This document shows, one piece after another, positions 1 to 9,271 of a DNA stretch of 64,000 nucleotides (its first letter is position 1; each line of letters starts with the position of its first letter). The translations under genes were made by a program, and so were the position numbers. The DNA is from Aldehydirespirator sp965116965 (lineage in GTDB: Bacteria > Actinomycetota > Acidimicrobiia > Acidimicrobiales > Aldehydirespiratoraceae): positions 3,100,001 through 3,164,000 of the forward strand of contig OZ220743.1 of NCBI GenBank assembly GCA_965116965.1, given 5' to 3'. The notes below the pieces were generated by a model that saw nothing but the letters and a program-made list of their open reading frames with translations, did no database searches and was not told where the DNA came from.

Positions 1-1
1 C

Positions 2-997
2 AACGACTACTGGCTCATCTCACTTCCGAACCGGCTCGACACCTCAGCAGCCAAGTCGCCCGTGCTGACGGCGTATCAGGCCGCCTTGAACCTCCTCGAT
101 GCCGAGGCACTGTTCAGCGATCTGCGTATCCGCGACCTGCTCGATCCTGCCGTTACCGCTCCGCGATCAGTGGAACGGCACCACCTGTTCCCGAAGGCAC
201 ACCTCAAGGCCAAGGGGATCACCGGAGTCCGTCAGGTCAATGCGATTGCGAACATGGCCTACCTCGACTGGCCCGACAATGCGGACATCTCCGACGACGA
301 TCCCCTCTCCTACTGGCCGGCGATGACGAGCAGGCTTGATCCCGACCAGCTCGAGCGCCAGATCTACTGGCACGCCCTGCCCGTGGGCTGGGCGCAACTC
401 GACTACGCAACCTTCCTGGAGCGCAGGCGGACGCTACTGGCAGCTGTAGTGAGAGACGGATTCGACACGCTCTGGGAGGACAGCGCACCGGAGCCGGCGG
501 AAGGCGTCATCGAACTGCTGCGAGTAGGCGAGTCGCAGACCGTCGAGTTCAAGTCCACCGCCCGCTGGAGCCTCCACGCCAGCAAACCCGACAAGAAGAT
601 GGAGCACGTGATCGTCAAGACCGTCTGTGGGTTCCTCAACGCCCAAGGCGGCAAGCTGCTCATCGGAGTCGACGACGACGGCAACGTCGTCGGCCTCGGC
701 CCGGACCTACAGACCCTCCGCAAAGGCAACAAAGACGGCTATGAGCTGTTCCTACGCCAGCTGCTCGACGCCAGCCTCTCGGTGACCACCGCCGGAATCA
801 TCCACATCAGCTTCGAGAGCGTCGCAGGCGAGGACGTCTGCGTCGTATCGGCTTCTTCATCTGCCAAGCCGGTCTTCGCCAAGCCCCACGAAGGCGGCAG
901 TGGCCATTCCGAATTCTGGGTCCGCATCGGAAACGCCACCAGGCAGCTCCACGGCGACGACATGCTGGAGTACCAAACCAACCACTGGGGCAATTGA
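2..997 (+). CDS. GmrSD-like HNH protein with C-terminal AlbA_2 domain (5' partial)
   Basis: The reading frame is open from base 2, so the start lies before the window. A GTG at base 62 is internal. The first part carries an ERHHLFPKAHL motif, typical of the DUF1524 HNH-nuclease half of GmrSD/DUF262 type IV restriction-like proteins. The DUF262 NTPase half would lie upstream and cannot be seen. The second part, from about base 500, has the AlbA_2/Schlafen-type signature: VEFKST, then FLNAQGGKLLIGVDDDG. That domain is thought to bind nucleic acid or ATP. The gene sits 39 bases before the DISARM methylase on the same strand, so it is probably a DISARM neighbour or accessory. Domain assignment is fairly sure. 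A role with DISARM is inference. Confidence 0.75.
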   Translation, partial: NDYWLISLPNRLDTSAAKSPVLTAYQAALNLLDAEALFSDLRIRDLLDPAVTAPRSVERHHLFPKAHLKAKGITGVRQVNAIANMAYLDWPDNADISDDDPLSYWPAMTSRLDPDQLERQIYWHALPVGWAQLDYATFLERRRTLLAAVVRDGFDTLWEDSAPEPAEGVIELLRVGESQTVEFKSTARWSLHASKPDKKMEHVIVKTVCGFLNAQGGKLLIGVDDDGNVVGLGPDLQTLRKGNKDGYELFLRQLLDASLSVTTAGIIHISFESVAGEDVCVVSASSSAKPVFAKPHEGGSGHSEFWVRIGNATRQLHGDDMLEYQTNHWGN

Positions 998-1036
998 CCA
1001 TCGCGATACCCATGCCCATCTGCTCCCCGATAGCGC

Positions 1037-2407
1037 ATGCCGGCGCTCCGCTGCCTAACGAACTTGTCGGACAAGACCAATGTGGTCCCTCCGGCCAAGG
1101 TGCCGAAGCGAGCTACTGACGTGTCGGCCGTCTCCCGCAACTCCCATCAGGGACAGCTACGAAGCGCTCCGGTCGAGCATACGAAGACCTGTGGTCGGTG
1201 CGCCGTCGACCGCGAATTCCTAGTGACCAAGAAGCGCCCCGACTATGAAGGCGCGCAAAGTCCGTTGCAGCTGGTGGACCTCTTTGCTGGCGGTGGTGGC
1301 CTCACGCTTGGCGTCGCGGAGGCAGCGCTCCGGATGGGACGTGGAACGGAGGTCGCTCTCGCGGTCGAGAACGACGATCGCGCCGCCGACATCTACGGGC
1401 TCAACTTCCCGCGTGCGAACCTGGTGCGCTCCGGCGTCGAGGCATTTTTTGACGGCGAGGTGGCAGCCCCATTGACTGCCTCGGAGAGGGGCCTTGCCGT
1501 TGCGGTAGGCGAGGTCGACGTTCTTGTCGCCGGGCCTCCGTGTCAGGGGCATTCGAACCTCAACAACCACACCCGGCGTCAGGATCCCCGCAACGCCCTG
1601 TACTTGAGGGCAGTGCGCGCCGTGGAGGTGCTTCGGCCGACTGTCGTCGTGATCGAGAACGTCCCCACCGTGCGACATGACAAGGGCGGTGTTGTGGAAC
1701 GCGCGACTCAGGTCCTTGAGGCCGCCGGGTATTCGGTCGCTAGCGATGTGTTTCGCCTTGTGGAGTTCGGTGTGCCTCAGCGGCGGCGACGGCACATGCT
1801 GCTTGCAGCGATGAATGGCCGGATCGATCCGTCCGTCATGGGCCGCTTAGGTTCGACGTGCGATGACCACACCGAACGGTCCGTGCGCTGGGCGATCGAG
1901 GATCTCGTCGACCAGACAACGGAGTCCGGGCCCGACGCAACCTCAAAGCCGGCACCTGTCAATCTTGAGCGGATGCAGTGGCTAATCGACCAGGACGAGT
2001 ACGACCTTCCGAACCCGATGCGCCCGAAGTGCCATCACGGCTCGCACAGCTACACCTCCATGTACGGGCGGCTGAGATGGGACGCCCCCGCGCAGACGAT
2101 CACGACCGGGTTCGGATGCATGGGCCAGGGCAGGTTCGTGCATCCAGCGAAGCCTCGCACGCTCACGCCCCACGAGGCAGCACGATTGCAGACACTGCCT
2201 GACTTCTTCGACCTCGACACTCGCAAAGGTCGAGGGGTCTGGGCGACAGTGATCGGCAACGCGGTGCCACCGCTGTTCATCGTGCATCTGCTGGCGCCGC
2301 TACTCGGCGCGCTTCCCAGCCGAACTGTCCAAGAAACTCCACTCGTTGACTTCACGCCGCACAAACCCCCGGCACCGCTAGCACTCATCGGCGATCCGGT
2401 GAGTTAG
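1037..2407 (+). CDS. drmMII: DISARM DNA (cytosine-5-)-methyltransferase DrmMII
   Basis: C5 cytosine DNA methylase. It would mark host DNA as self for class 2 DISARM, using S-adenosylmethionine. Motif I DLFAGGGG begins at residue 81. Motif IV GPPCQGHS carries the catalytic cysteine at about residue 169. The ENV motif, the QRRRR motif and the terminal GNAVPP motif follow in order, so the enzyme looks complete. The first 62 residues do not look conserved, and an in-frame GTG at 1223 (395-residue product, 14 residues before the conserved LQLVDLFAG) is a good alternative start. The stop lies two bases before the next start, so drmMII, drmA, drmB and drmC look like one transcript. The call rests on methylase motifs plus the drmA/drmB neighbours. 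Confidence 0.88.
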   Translation: MPALRCLTNLSDKTNVVPPAKVPKRATDVSAVSRNSHQGQLRSAPVEHTKTCGRCAVDREFLVTKKRPDYEGAQSPLQLVDLFAGGGGLTLGVAEAALRMGRGTEVALAVENDDRAADIYGLNFPRANLVRSGVEAFFDGEVAAPLTASERGLAVAVGEVDVLVAGPPCQGHSNLNNHTRRQDPRNALYLRAVRAVEVLRPTVVVIENVPTVRHDKGGVVERATQVLEAAGYSVASDVFRLVEFGVPQRRRRHMLLAAMNGRIDPSVMGRLGSTCDDHTERSVRWAIEDLVDQTTESGPDATSKPAPVNLERMQWLIDQDEYDLPNPMRPKCHHGSHSYTSMYGRLRWDAPAQTITTGFGCMGQGRFVHPAKPRTLTPHEAARLQTLPDFFDLDTRKGRGVWATVIGNAVPPLFIVHLLAPLLGALPSRTVQETPLVDFTPHKPPAPLALIGDPVS

Positions 2408-2409
2408 CG

Positions 2410-5400
2410 GTGGCCGCACTCGGCTCCGCCGATGCGGAGACCTTCGTCGCGTGGATGCTCGAGGGAGTAGTCGCTGACGCACGCGGCGACCGCGTCCAGG
2501 AAATGGCGGTCGCGCCGGCTGGAAGGCTGTGGCTGGGTCGTCTCGCTCCCGAGATCGTCGTTCAACAGAGCCGACTCGGCGAGCGCGGCGAACGTCTTGA
2601 GCCATGCGAGATCGGACTGCGCCTGCGTCTGAGCGAGTTCGACGGCCGCACCGTGCGATGCACCGGCCGCTTCGTTGTGTGGCACGAGATCGCCAGCAAC
2701 GGCGACGCTGATTCGCCGAAGTGGCGCAAGCGTGGCCCCATCGAGGTGACAGCCGACCTCCGAACGCCGCGAACCACCGGCATCATCGAGTCCGCAGGCC
2801 GAGACGGCTTCGCTGCCGCGCTTGGAGCGGTCGGCGCCAACGGCATGACTTGTGAGTTCCACTCGGAAGTTGAGATCGGCAAGGATGGCCCAGAACTCGT
2901 CGTCACGCTCGTGAACCTCTCGCCGGAGGAACTGCCGAGATGGGACACCAACGTCTACGAAGCGCGCCTCTTCGTCAACGCCGGCGAAACGCTGCCGTTC
3001 ACGCTTGACAACCTTCCGGACTCGTTCCGCTACGACCGGCGGGTCAGCGCCTACGGAGTGAACGGCAGCGCAAGACAGATCAATGACACCACCTTCTGCA
3101 CCACTGATGTCGCCATACACGACCAAGCGAGACCCACATACTGGGACGACGGCCTAGGCCCTCCACCCGACATCACCTTCGCAAACCTCGCCGCAGACCC
3201 GATTCCAGCGCTTCGCCACCTTGTAGACGCTTGCGAGACGTGGGGCGCCGATCACTGGGCAATGGCAGTCCTCGCCAATCGTGCCACCGAGGAGGACTGG
3301 GACGACGACATGCGGAGCGAGGCCGACGCCGAGGCGGCTGAGTTCTATGAGGAACTTGCGCGGCTTCGACATGGACTGAACCTTCTCGAGGCCAACGAGA
3401 GCCTCCGCCGGAGTTTCCAGCTCGCCAACCGAGCCTTCGCGCGTTCACCGCTCGTGCCGCACACTCAGTGGCGGCCGTTCCAGCTCGGCTACCTCCTGGC
3501 CAACGTCGCATCCCTCCTCGACGACACCCTCGACGGAGATCGCGGCGTCGTCGACACATTGTGGTTCGCAACCGGCGGCGGAAAGACCGAGACCTACCTG
3601 CTGTATGTCCTCACAGCCGCCTTCTTCGACCGGCTGCGGGGCAAACGCGAGGGCATCACCTCCTGGGGGCGGTTCCCTCTCCGGATGCTCTCGCTGCAAC
3701 AGACCCAGCGCTTCGCCGACGTGCTGGCTGCTGCCGAGCTCACACGCCGCGAGGAGCGGATCTCTGGCCATGAGTTCTCCCTGGGATTCCTCGTGGGGTC
3801 CGCCGGGACGCCCAACAGGATCAGGCGAGGGACCGACCAACGCCCCGGCGAGCCCGACCCCAGCGATCCCCACATGCCGGAGCGCTACAAGGTGCTGCTG
3901 CACTGCCCGTTCTGCGGCAACGACAACCTCCAGATGCGCTTTGACCAGGAGCGCTGGGCTCTAGACCACGTCTGCACCGCCCAGGACTGCCCGCGAGGAG
4001 GCGTCCAGCTCCCGTTTCGCATCGTCGACGAGGAGATCTATCGCTCGCTGCCGACTGTCGTGCTCGGGACCCTCGACAAGGCTGCAAGCGTCTCAATGCA
4101 GGCAGCCATGCGCTGCCTCTACGGCACACCCTCTGGCCGCTGCTCGGTGCGAAAGCACGGCTTCACCTACGCCCCCCGCCACGCGTCGCCGGGAGGTTGC
4201 CTGTTCCCAGGCTGCCGGGCCGACTCGGCGCCCCTCGCCCAGGACGCCTACCTGTACGCGCCAACTATCCGCATGCAGGACGAGTTGCACCTGCTGCGCG
4301 ACAGCCTCGGCGCTGTCGACTCGCATTACGAGGCACTCCTCGACGCGCTGCAGAACCACTACGGCCCGGCGCCGAAGATCATCGCCTCATCGGCGACGCT
4401 GGCAGGACACGACGAGCAGGTCGCCGCCCTCTACCAACGCGAGGGCCGAACGTTCCCCCGTCCCGGACCGCAGGCGGGCAGGTCCTTCTGGTCGCGGGAC
4501 ACGGAGGCTCTGGCTCGCCGGTTCGCGGGCCTAGCTCCGCGCGGTGTGACTCTGGAGTACGCCACCGACCAGCTCACGGAGTCGCTCCAGCGAGCGATCC
4601 AGCGAGTCGTCGAAGACCCCGAAGCCGCTGCGGCTGACATCGGCGTCGACGTGGCAGCCCTTCCCGAGTTGGTGCTCAACTACGGCGTCGATGTCGTCTA
4701 CGGCTCCAACCTCAAAGACGTCGAAGCTGTCGCGAGGTCCTTCGACTCGCAGATCCAGCTTGACCGGCCGGTCAACGCCGCGACACTCACCGGCCGCACC
4801 CCGCTGGACGAGGTGCGCACGACGCTGGCCCGCCTAGTCGACCCCGAGCAGGACTTCTACGAGCGCATCCATCTCGTCGCGGCCTCCTCGATGCTGTCGC
4901 ACGGCGTCGATGTGAACCGTCTCAACGTGCTCGTGATGCTCGGGCTGCCCCTCGCAACCGCGGAGTTCATCCAGACGACCTCGCGGGTCGGGCGATCCCA
5001 TCCGGGCCTCGTCATCGTGTTGCACAAGATCGGGCGAGAGCGCGACGCGGCCGTGTACCGGACCTTCCCGTCCTTCGTAGCCCACGCCGATCGCCTCATC
5101 GACCCCGTTCCGATCACCGCGAAGAGCCGCCGGGTGCTCGAATTGACCTTCGCCGGTCTAGTTCAGGCCCGCCTGTACGGCATCCACGAACCGGCCGCGC
5201 TCGCAGCTGGACTGAACCAGCTGACCACGCCCGCGACGGTCAAGCGCGCCTTCGCGCGGCTGCCAGTGCACGAAGCCAGCGAGCTTGCGGCCTTGGTCGA
5301 GATGCTCCGATTCGACGGGCCGCTCGACGAGAATCTGCGCAACGACCTGGCCTCGTACCTGCGGGAGTTCTACCGCGCACTGAACGACCCGGCCAGCACC

Positions 5401-5502
5401 GCAACCTGGGTCAACGAGCTGTTCCCGACCGGCCCGCCGATGCGATCTCTGCGAGACGTCGAGGAGCAGGCACCGGTGATCTCAAGGGGAAGCAGATCGT
5501 GA
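2410..5502 (+). CDS. drmA: DISARM helicase DrmA
   Basis: Large SF2-type helicase, core of the DISARM anti-phage system, 1030 residues. Walker A ATGGGKTE is at about residue 387, a DELH box at about 624, SAT (ASSATLAG) at about 659, and motif VI QTTSRVGRS at about 855. A cysteine-rich insert (CPFCGN, later CTAQDCP) at about 498-530 probably binds zinc. Family knowledge: DrmA pairs with DrmB in a DNA-binding complex that recognises incoming phage DNA. The start is a GTG two bases after the drmMII stop. The 3' end overlaps the drmB start by four bases (GTGA), implying translational coupling. The gene looks intact. Confidence 0.9.
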   Translation: MAALGSADAETFVAWMLEGVVADARGDRVQEMAVAPAGRLWLGRLAPEIVVQQSRLGERGERLEPCEIGLRLRLSEFDGRTVRCTGRFVVWHEIASNGDADSPKWRKRGPIEVTADLRTPRTTGIIESAGRDGFAAALGAVGANGMTCEFHSEVEIGKDGPELVVTLVNLSPEELPRWDTNVYEARLFVNAGETLPFTLDNLPDSFRYDRRVSAYGVNGSARQINDTTFCTTDVAIHDQARPTYWDDGLGPPPDITFANLAADPIPALRHLVDACETWGADHWAMAVLANRATEEDWDDDMRSEADAEAAEFYEELARLRHGLNLLEANESLRRSFQLANRAFARSPLVPHTQWRPFQLGYLLANVASLLDDTLDGDRGVVDTLWFATGGGKTETYLLYVLTAAFFDRLRGKREGITSWGRFPLRMLSLQQTQRFADVLAAAELTRREERISGHEFSLGFLVGSAGTPNRIRRGTDQRPGEPDPSDPHMPERYKVLLHCPFCGNDNLQMRFDQERWALDHVCTAQDCPRGGVQLPFRIVDEEIYRSLPTVVLGTLDKAASVSMQAAMRCLYGTPSGRCSVRKHGFTYAPRHASPGGCLFPGCRADSAPLAQDAYLYAPTIRMQDELHLLRDSLGAVDSHYEALLDALQNHYGPAPKIIASSATLAGHDEQVAALYQREGRTFPRPGPQAGRSFWSRDTEALARRFAGLAPRGVTLEYATDQLTESLQRAIQRVVEDPEAAAADIGVDVAALPELVLNYGVDVVYGSNLKDVEAVARSFDSQIQLDRPVNAATLTGRTPLDEVRTTLARLVDPEQDFYERIHLVAASSMLSHGVDVNRLNVLVMLGLPLATAEFIQTTSRVGRSHPGLVIVLHKIGRERDAAVYRTFPSFVAHADRLIDPVPITAKSRRVLELTFAGLVQARLYGIHEPAALAAGLNQLTTPATVKRAFARLPVHEASELAALVEMLRFDGPLDENLRNDLASYLREFYRALNDPASTATWVNELFPTGPPMRSLRDVEEQAPVISRGSRS

Positions 5503-7202
5503 GAGTCGAACGCGGCGCCTCGCAAGTCCTCTTCGGCTTGCTTCCCGGCCAGACCGCCGATCTCGAAGGCCGCATCTGGAGAGTCATGCGCTGGCTCGAC
5601 CCGGTGCCGATTCCACTCGACCAGGACGCGGTGCGCGCCGCTCTACTGCACGCCATCGCTCCGTGGATAACCACAGGCAAAGACGACGGCCTCGGACGCG
5701 ATCTGCATGCCCGGGCGACCGTGGAGGTTGTCAGGCTCAACATGGACCGCGGTGTCCTCGTGGAGCCCTTCCCCCAGCAGTGGCGCTGCAAGCAGTGCGG
5801 CAGCATTGCCTCCAAGCGCGACGAGCGATGTTCCTGCGGCGGACGCTCTCGTGCCCAGATGCAGTTCGTCACCTATCACGACTGCGGCGCATCGGGGGCA
5901 CCGAAACTGCCCCGATGCAGCACCCACAACGCAGTCGCCGTCCGGCTGCCGGGCACCGCGACGGCACGAGAGCTTCGGTTCTTCTGCCCGCAATGTCGAA
6001 CCGCTCTGACGCCGGGAGGATTCCCATTCCAGCTCTGCTCATGCGGCGACGGCGGGAAGAACTTGACGGTGCATCGAGCGGCGGTCGTCTTCTCTCCCCG
6101 GTTCGCTGTGCTCGTCAATCCGCCCGATCCTTCCGATGCCGCCCATCTGCGCGCCGCTGGAGGAGGAGCGCGAGCCCTCGAGTGGATCCTCAACGGAATG
6201 GACGCCGACGATCCCACATCGGGAAGACAGACGTTCGCCGGCCTCAGGGACACCCTTCGACAGTCGGGCCTGTCCGACCAGGCTGCACGAGACCTCGCTC
6301 AAGCCGCGGTCGACAGGGGCGAGGCCGACGCCGGAGACGGCACCGCCGACATCGGACTCCCCGACTCCGTTCGCGACAAGGCATACGAGGAGGCCTTGAG
6401 TCTCGCCTCAGCAGTACGTGGCGGCCGCACCCGCGTCAGCGACATGGTGCACGGAACGACACCACCGCTACGCACCCTGTACGAGGGCGCCTACTACGAC
6501 GCAATGCGCCGCGCACACCTAGAGGGCATCGAGCTGCTCGACAACTTCCCAGTCGCGACCCTCGCCTTCGCCTACACCCGCGGCGACCTAGCCCCGGGCG
6601 CGGCGCGGCTGGTCCCATTCCGTGAGCGCGGAGGACTCCGCGCCTACGGATCGCTGACCCGCACAGAGGCCCTGCTGTTCCGCCTTGATCCCCTGCGCGT
6701 CTACCAGCACCTCAAGCGAGCAGGGCACCGTCTCCCAGACGTAGACGACCCGCAAGGCGCGCGACTGGCGCTGCTAGAGCGCATCGGAATCCCCCATCCC
6801 GCCCAAGAGGACCCCCAAGCACTCGGCGGCGATCTGCTAACGCTCGTCCACTCCTATGCACACCGAACCGTTCGCCGCTTGGCATCCTTCGCCGGCATCG
6901 AACGAGACGGACTAGCCGAATACCTCCTCCCCCACCACCTCTCCTTCGTCATCTACGCAGCATCGCGCGGCAACTTCGTCCTCGGCGGCCTTCAAGCAGT
7001 CTTCGAAACGAGCCTGCATCGGTTCCTCCAAGACCTCGTCGAAGGCGAGTCACGATGCGCACTCGACCCGGGATGCAGAAGCGGAGGCGGCGCCTGCATG
7101 GCCTGCCTCCACCTCGGCGAACCGTCCTGCCGCTGGTTCAACCGCTTCCTGAACCGCGCCGAACTCTTCGGGCCACAGAGTTTCCTCAAGGAGAACACCT
7201 GA
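5499..7202 (+). CDS. drmB: DISARM protein DrmB (DUF1998)
   Basis: DrmB is the DUF1998-containing partner of the DrmA helicase, here 567 residues. Visible zinc-ribbon cysteines are CKQCG at about residue 97, a following CSCG, CPQC at about 164, and a C-terminal cluster around CMACLHLGEPSC at about 534. The C-terminal GGLQAVFETSLHRFLQDLVEG stretch is what one expects of DUF1998. The start is a GTG overlapping the drmA stop, and the stop is one base before drmC, so the genes are tightly coupled. The gene appears complete. DrmA plus DrmB is the functional core of DISARM (family knowledge). Confidence 0.88.
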   Translation: MRVERGASQVLFGLLPGQTADLEGRIWRVMRWLDPVPIPLDQDAVRAALLHAIAPWITTGKDDGLGRDLHARATVEVVRLNMDRGVLVEPFPQQWRCKQCGSIASKRDERCSCGGRSRAQMQFVTYHDCGASGAPKLPRCSTHNAVAVRLPGTATARELRFFCPQCRTALTPGGFPFQLCSCGDGGKNLTVHRAAVVFSPRFAVLVNPPDPSDAAHLRAAGGGARALEWILNGMDADDPTSGRQTFAGLRDTLRQSGLSDQAARDLAQAAVDRGEADAGDGTADIGLPDSVRDKAYEEALSLASAVRGGRTRVSDMVHGTTPPLRTLYEGAYYDAMRRAHLEGIELLDNFPVATLAFAYTRGDLAPGAARLVPFRERGGLRAYGSLTRTEALLFRLDPLRVYQHLKRAGHRLPDVDDPQGARLALLERIGIPHPAQEDPQALGGDLLTLVHSYAHRTVRRLASFAGIERDGLAEYLLPHHLSFVIYAASRGNFVLGGLQAVFETSLHRFLQDLVEGESRCALDPGCRSGGGACMACLHLGEPSCRWFNRFLNRAELFGPQSFLKENT

Positions 7203-7203
7203 G

Positions 7204-7764
7204 ATGGACGACGCCGAATTGGTCGGCGGAGTCCTCGACGCCGCACCCAACCCCCGCCACGCGGCGCACCAACTAGCCAACCTGCTGCTCGCACCTCTCG
7301 CGGACCCCGCCGCAACCGCCCAAGCCGGCCTGGCCCCCGAACTAGTCGAGGTACTGCACGCCCGCCTCGGCGACGACCCGGACCGGATCAACACCGCATG
7401 TCAACAAGGAGCGACCTGGGTCCTCGGACGACGATCTGTAACTGTCCAAGAACCATGGGACCTGGTCGCGTCCCCGCCCGCGGGAACGGACCTGCCCCCT
7501 GGCCTGAGCCGCACAACCGGAGAGACCATGGTCCAACTCGTCGTAGAAGCCACAACAACCCTGAGACTCGCCACCCCCTTCATCGACCGCCCAGGGCTGT
7601 CGTTCCTCTGCGAACCCCTCGCCGCGGCAACGGCGCGCGGTGTGAGACTTGAGATACTCCTGCCGACTCGATCCTCCCAATCTGACGACGCACTCAACGA
7701 CCTGGAGAACGCGGTCATCCGTGGCGGATCCATCGATTACCGGCGCTTCGCACTCATAGTTTGA
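7204..7764 (+). pseudogene. drmC: DISARM DrmC, phospholipase D-like, truncated by IS
   Basis: N-terminal about 184 residues of the PLD-fold DISARM protein DrmC. The visible part includes the TLRLATPFIDRPG strand and the RGVRLEILLPT strand of a PLD half-domain. The reading frame then runs into the left end of an ISL3-family element, which supplies the last codon and the TGA stop. The HxK catalytic motif expected further on is absent, and I did not find the lost 3' part after either IS copy. The start is an ATG one base after the drmB stop. From the original DISARM work I recall that drmC is dispensable for protection in the Bacillus test system, so the locus may still work without it. Confidence 0.8.
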
Positions 7765-9161
7765 GGTCGGAGTGGGGGCGGTAGGGGTCCGCGGCTGAAA
7801 GCGAGGGATCCCCCAGAATCGGCGCTTCGCGACAGCCGAGATCTGGAGGATCCCTGTGGAGTGCGACCCTACGCGTGTGTGCGAGCTGATGTTGGGACTG
7901 GGCGACGTGGAGGTGCTCGGCGTCGAGGGCGAGGCCGGTGCACCGCTGCGGGTGCGTGTGCGGCTGCGGGTGCCGAGGCCGGGTTGTGTGGGCTGCGGCG
8001 GGCGGCTGTGGTCACACGGCGACAGCCGGGTGGAGTTGGTGGACCTGCCGGCGTTCGGGCGGTCTGTGCGGCTGGTGCAGCAGGCGGCGGTGGCGCTGCT
8101 CAGACTGCGACTGCGAGGCGGGCACCGTCACCGAGCAGGACCCGCGGATCGCGCCCGAGCATGGGAGGCTGACGACGCGGGCGGGACGCTGGGCGACGCG
8201 CCAGGCCAAGCTGGGCCGCACCGTGGCGGAGGTCGCCGACGAACTCGGGTGCAGCCGGCACCCGGTGAACGCCTCGGTGCGGCGCTGGGGCGAGGCGCTG
8301 CTCGAGGCCGACACTGAGCGCATCTCAGCCGTCGTCGCGCTGGGGCTCGACGAGCACCTGATGTGGCGGCGGGGACGGTCCCGGACCAAGGCCCGGGCCA
8401 CCGGCATCGTCGACGCGGGCGGGCCAGCTGTTGGACATAGTCCCAGGCCGCACCGCCAAAGCACCCGCAGCGTGGCTGCTTGAGCGGCCCCGCAGCTGGC
8501 TGGCCGGCATCCGCTGGGCGGTGCTGGACCTCTCAGGCCCCTACCGCACGGCCTTCGACACCGCGCTGCCCGACGCGGCCCAGGTCGCGGACCCCTTCCA
8601 CGTCGTGCGGTTGGGCAACACCGCCCTCGACGAGGTCCGCCGTCGTGTCCAGAACCAGACCCTCGGGCACCGCGGCCACAAACACGACCCCCTGTATCGG
8701 GCCCGCAAACTGCTGGTGTCCGCGTCCGAGAAGACCACCGACTCCGGACGCGTCCGGCTGCGGGGCCTGCTCGACGCCGACGACCCCTACGGCGAAGTCA
8801 AAGACGCCCGGCACCGCTGAAGAAACCCTGCGCAGCATCTATGACATCAACGACGCCGAAGTGGGCGCCGCGACCGTGAACCAGCTCGCCAAGGACCTCC
8901 AAGACCCCGGCCTGCCCGCAGAGATCAACCGGCTCGGCCGCACCCTGTGGACCTGGAGACACCAGATCGCCAACTGGCACACCGCCAAAGTCACCAACGC
9001 CGCTGCCGAAGCCGCCAACAACCTCGTCAAACCCGTCAAACGCGCCGCCTTCGGGTCCACTGACTTCGCCAACTACCGAATCCGAGCCCTCCTCTACGCC
9101 GGCAGACCCAACTGGACACTGCTCGACACCCTCACCCCGACCTGAAACGCGGAGAGCCCCT
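7759..9161 (+). mobile_element. ISL3-family insertion sequence, copy 1
   Basis: A 1.40-kb element about 97% identical by eye to the copy at 11234-12634. The two copies become alike exactly at GTTTGAGGTCGG on the left and cease after GCGGAGAGCCCCT on the right. The right end read in reverse (GTTTCAGGTCGG) matches the left end, giving imperfect terminal inverted repeats of about 22 bp. The right end also has an outer GGGGCTCTCCGC typical of ISL3 ends, with no clear equivalent on the left. I see no 8-bp target duplication. The insertion truncates drmC. The transposase is frameshifted, so this copy is probably not autonomous. Confidence 0.85.
7856..9145 (+). pseudogene. ISL3-family transposase, three frameshifts (copy 1)
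   Basis: Reads as an ISL3 transposase of about 430 residues only if three frames are joined. It has an N-terminal zinc-finger-like part (GCVGCGGRLWSHG), a helix-turn-helix part (TVAEVADELGCSRHPVNASV), a DDE core (LDLSGPYRTAFDTALPDA, then DPFHVVRL), and the typical C-terminal EAANNLVK, KRAAF, YRIRALLYAG. The frame moves by one base each time, near 8080, near 8425 and near 8812. The GTG at 7856 is the apparent start. No frame alone spans the catalytic core, so a working product would need recoding or correction. The second IS copy has the same three breaks. Confidence 0.82.
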
Positions 9162-9271
9162 ATAGCTTCCCCGAGTTGTCCGGTTCAGCGGTCGTGGCTG
9201 CCGGGGCTACTATCTGCGACTTCGCCCGGGTTCGAGACTGTTGCGAGCCGCGGCGGGGCGTTCCGCCAAAC

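Noticed and set aside
8810..8824. TGA in the transposase as a second Sec codon
   Set aside because: Reading through it does not continue the transposase. The homologous sequence is in another frame, so this is a frameshift, and there is no SECIS-like hairpin.
7740..9175. 8-bp target duplication at the IS ends
   Set aside because: Compared the flanks of both copies with several possible end positions. No matching 8-mers.
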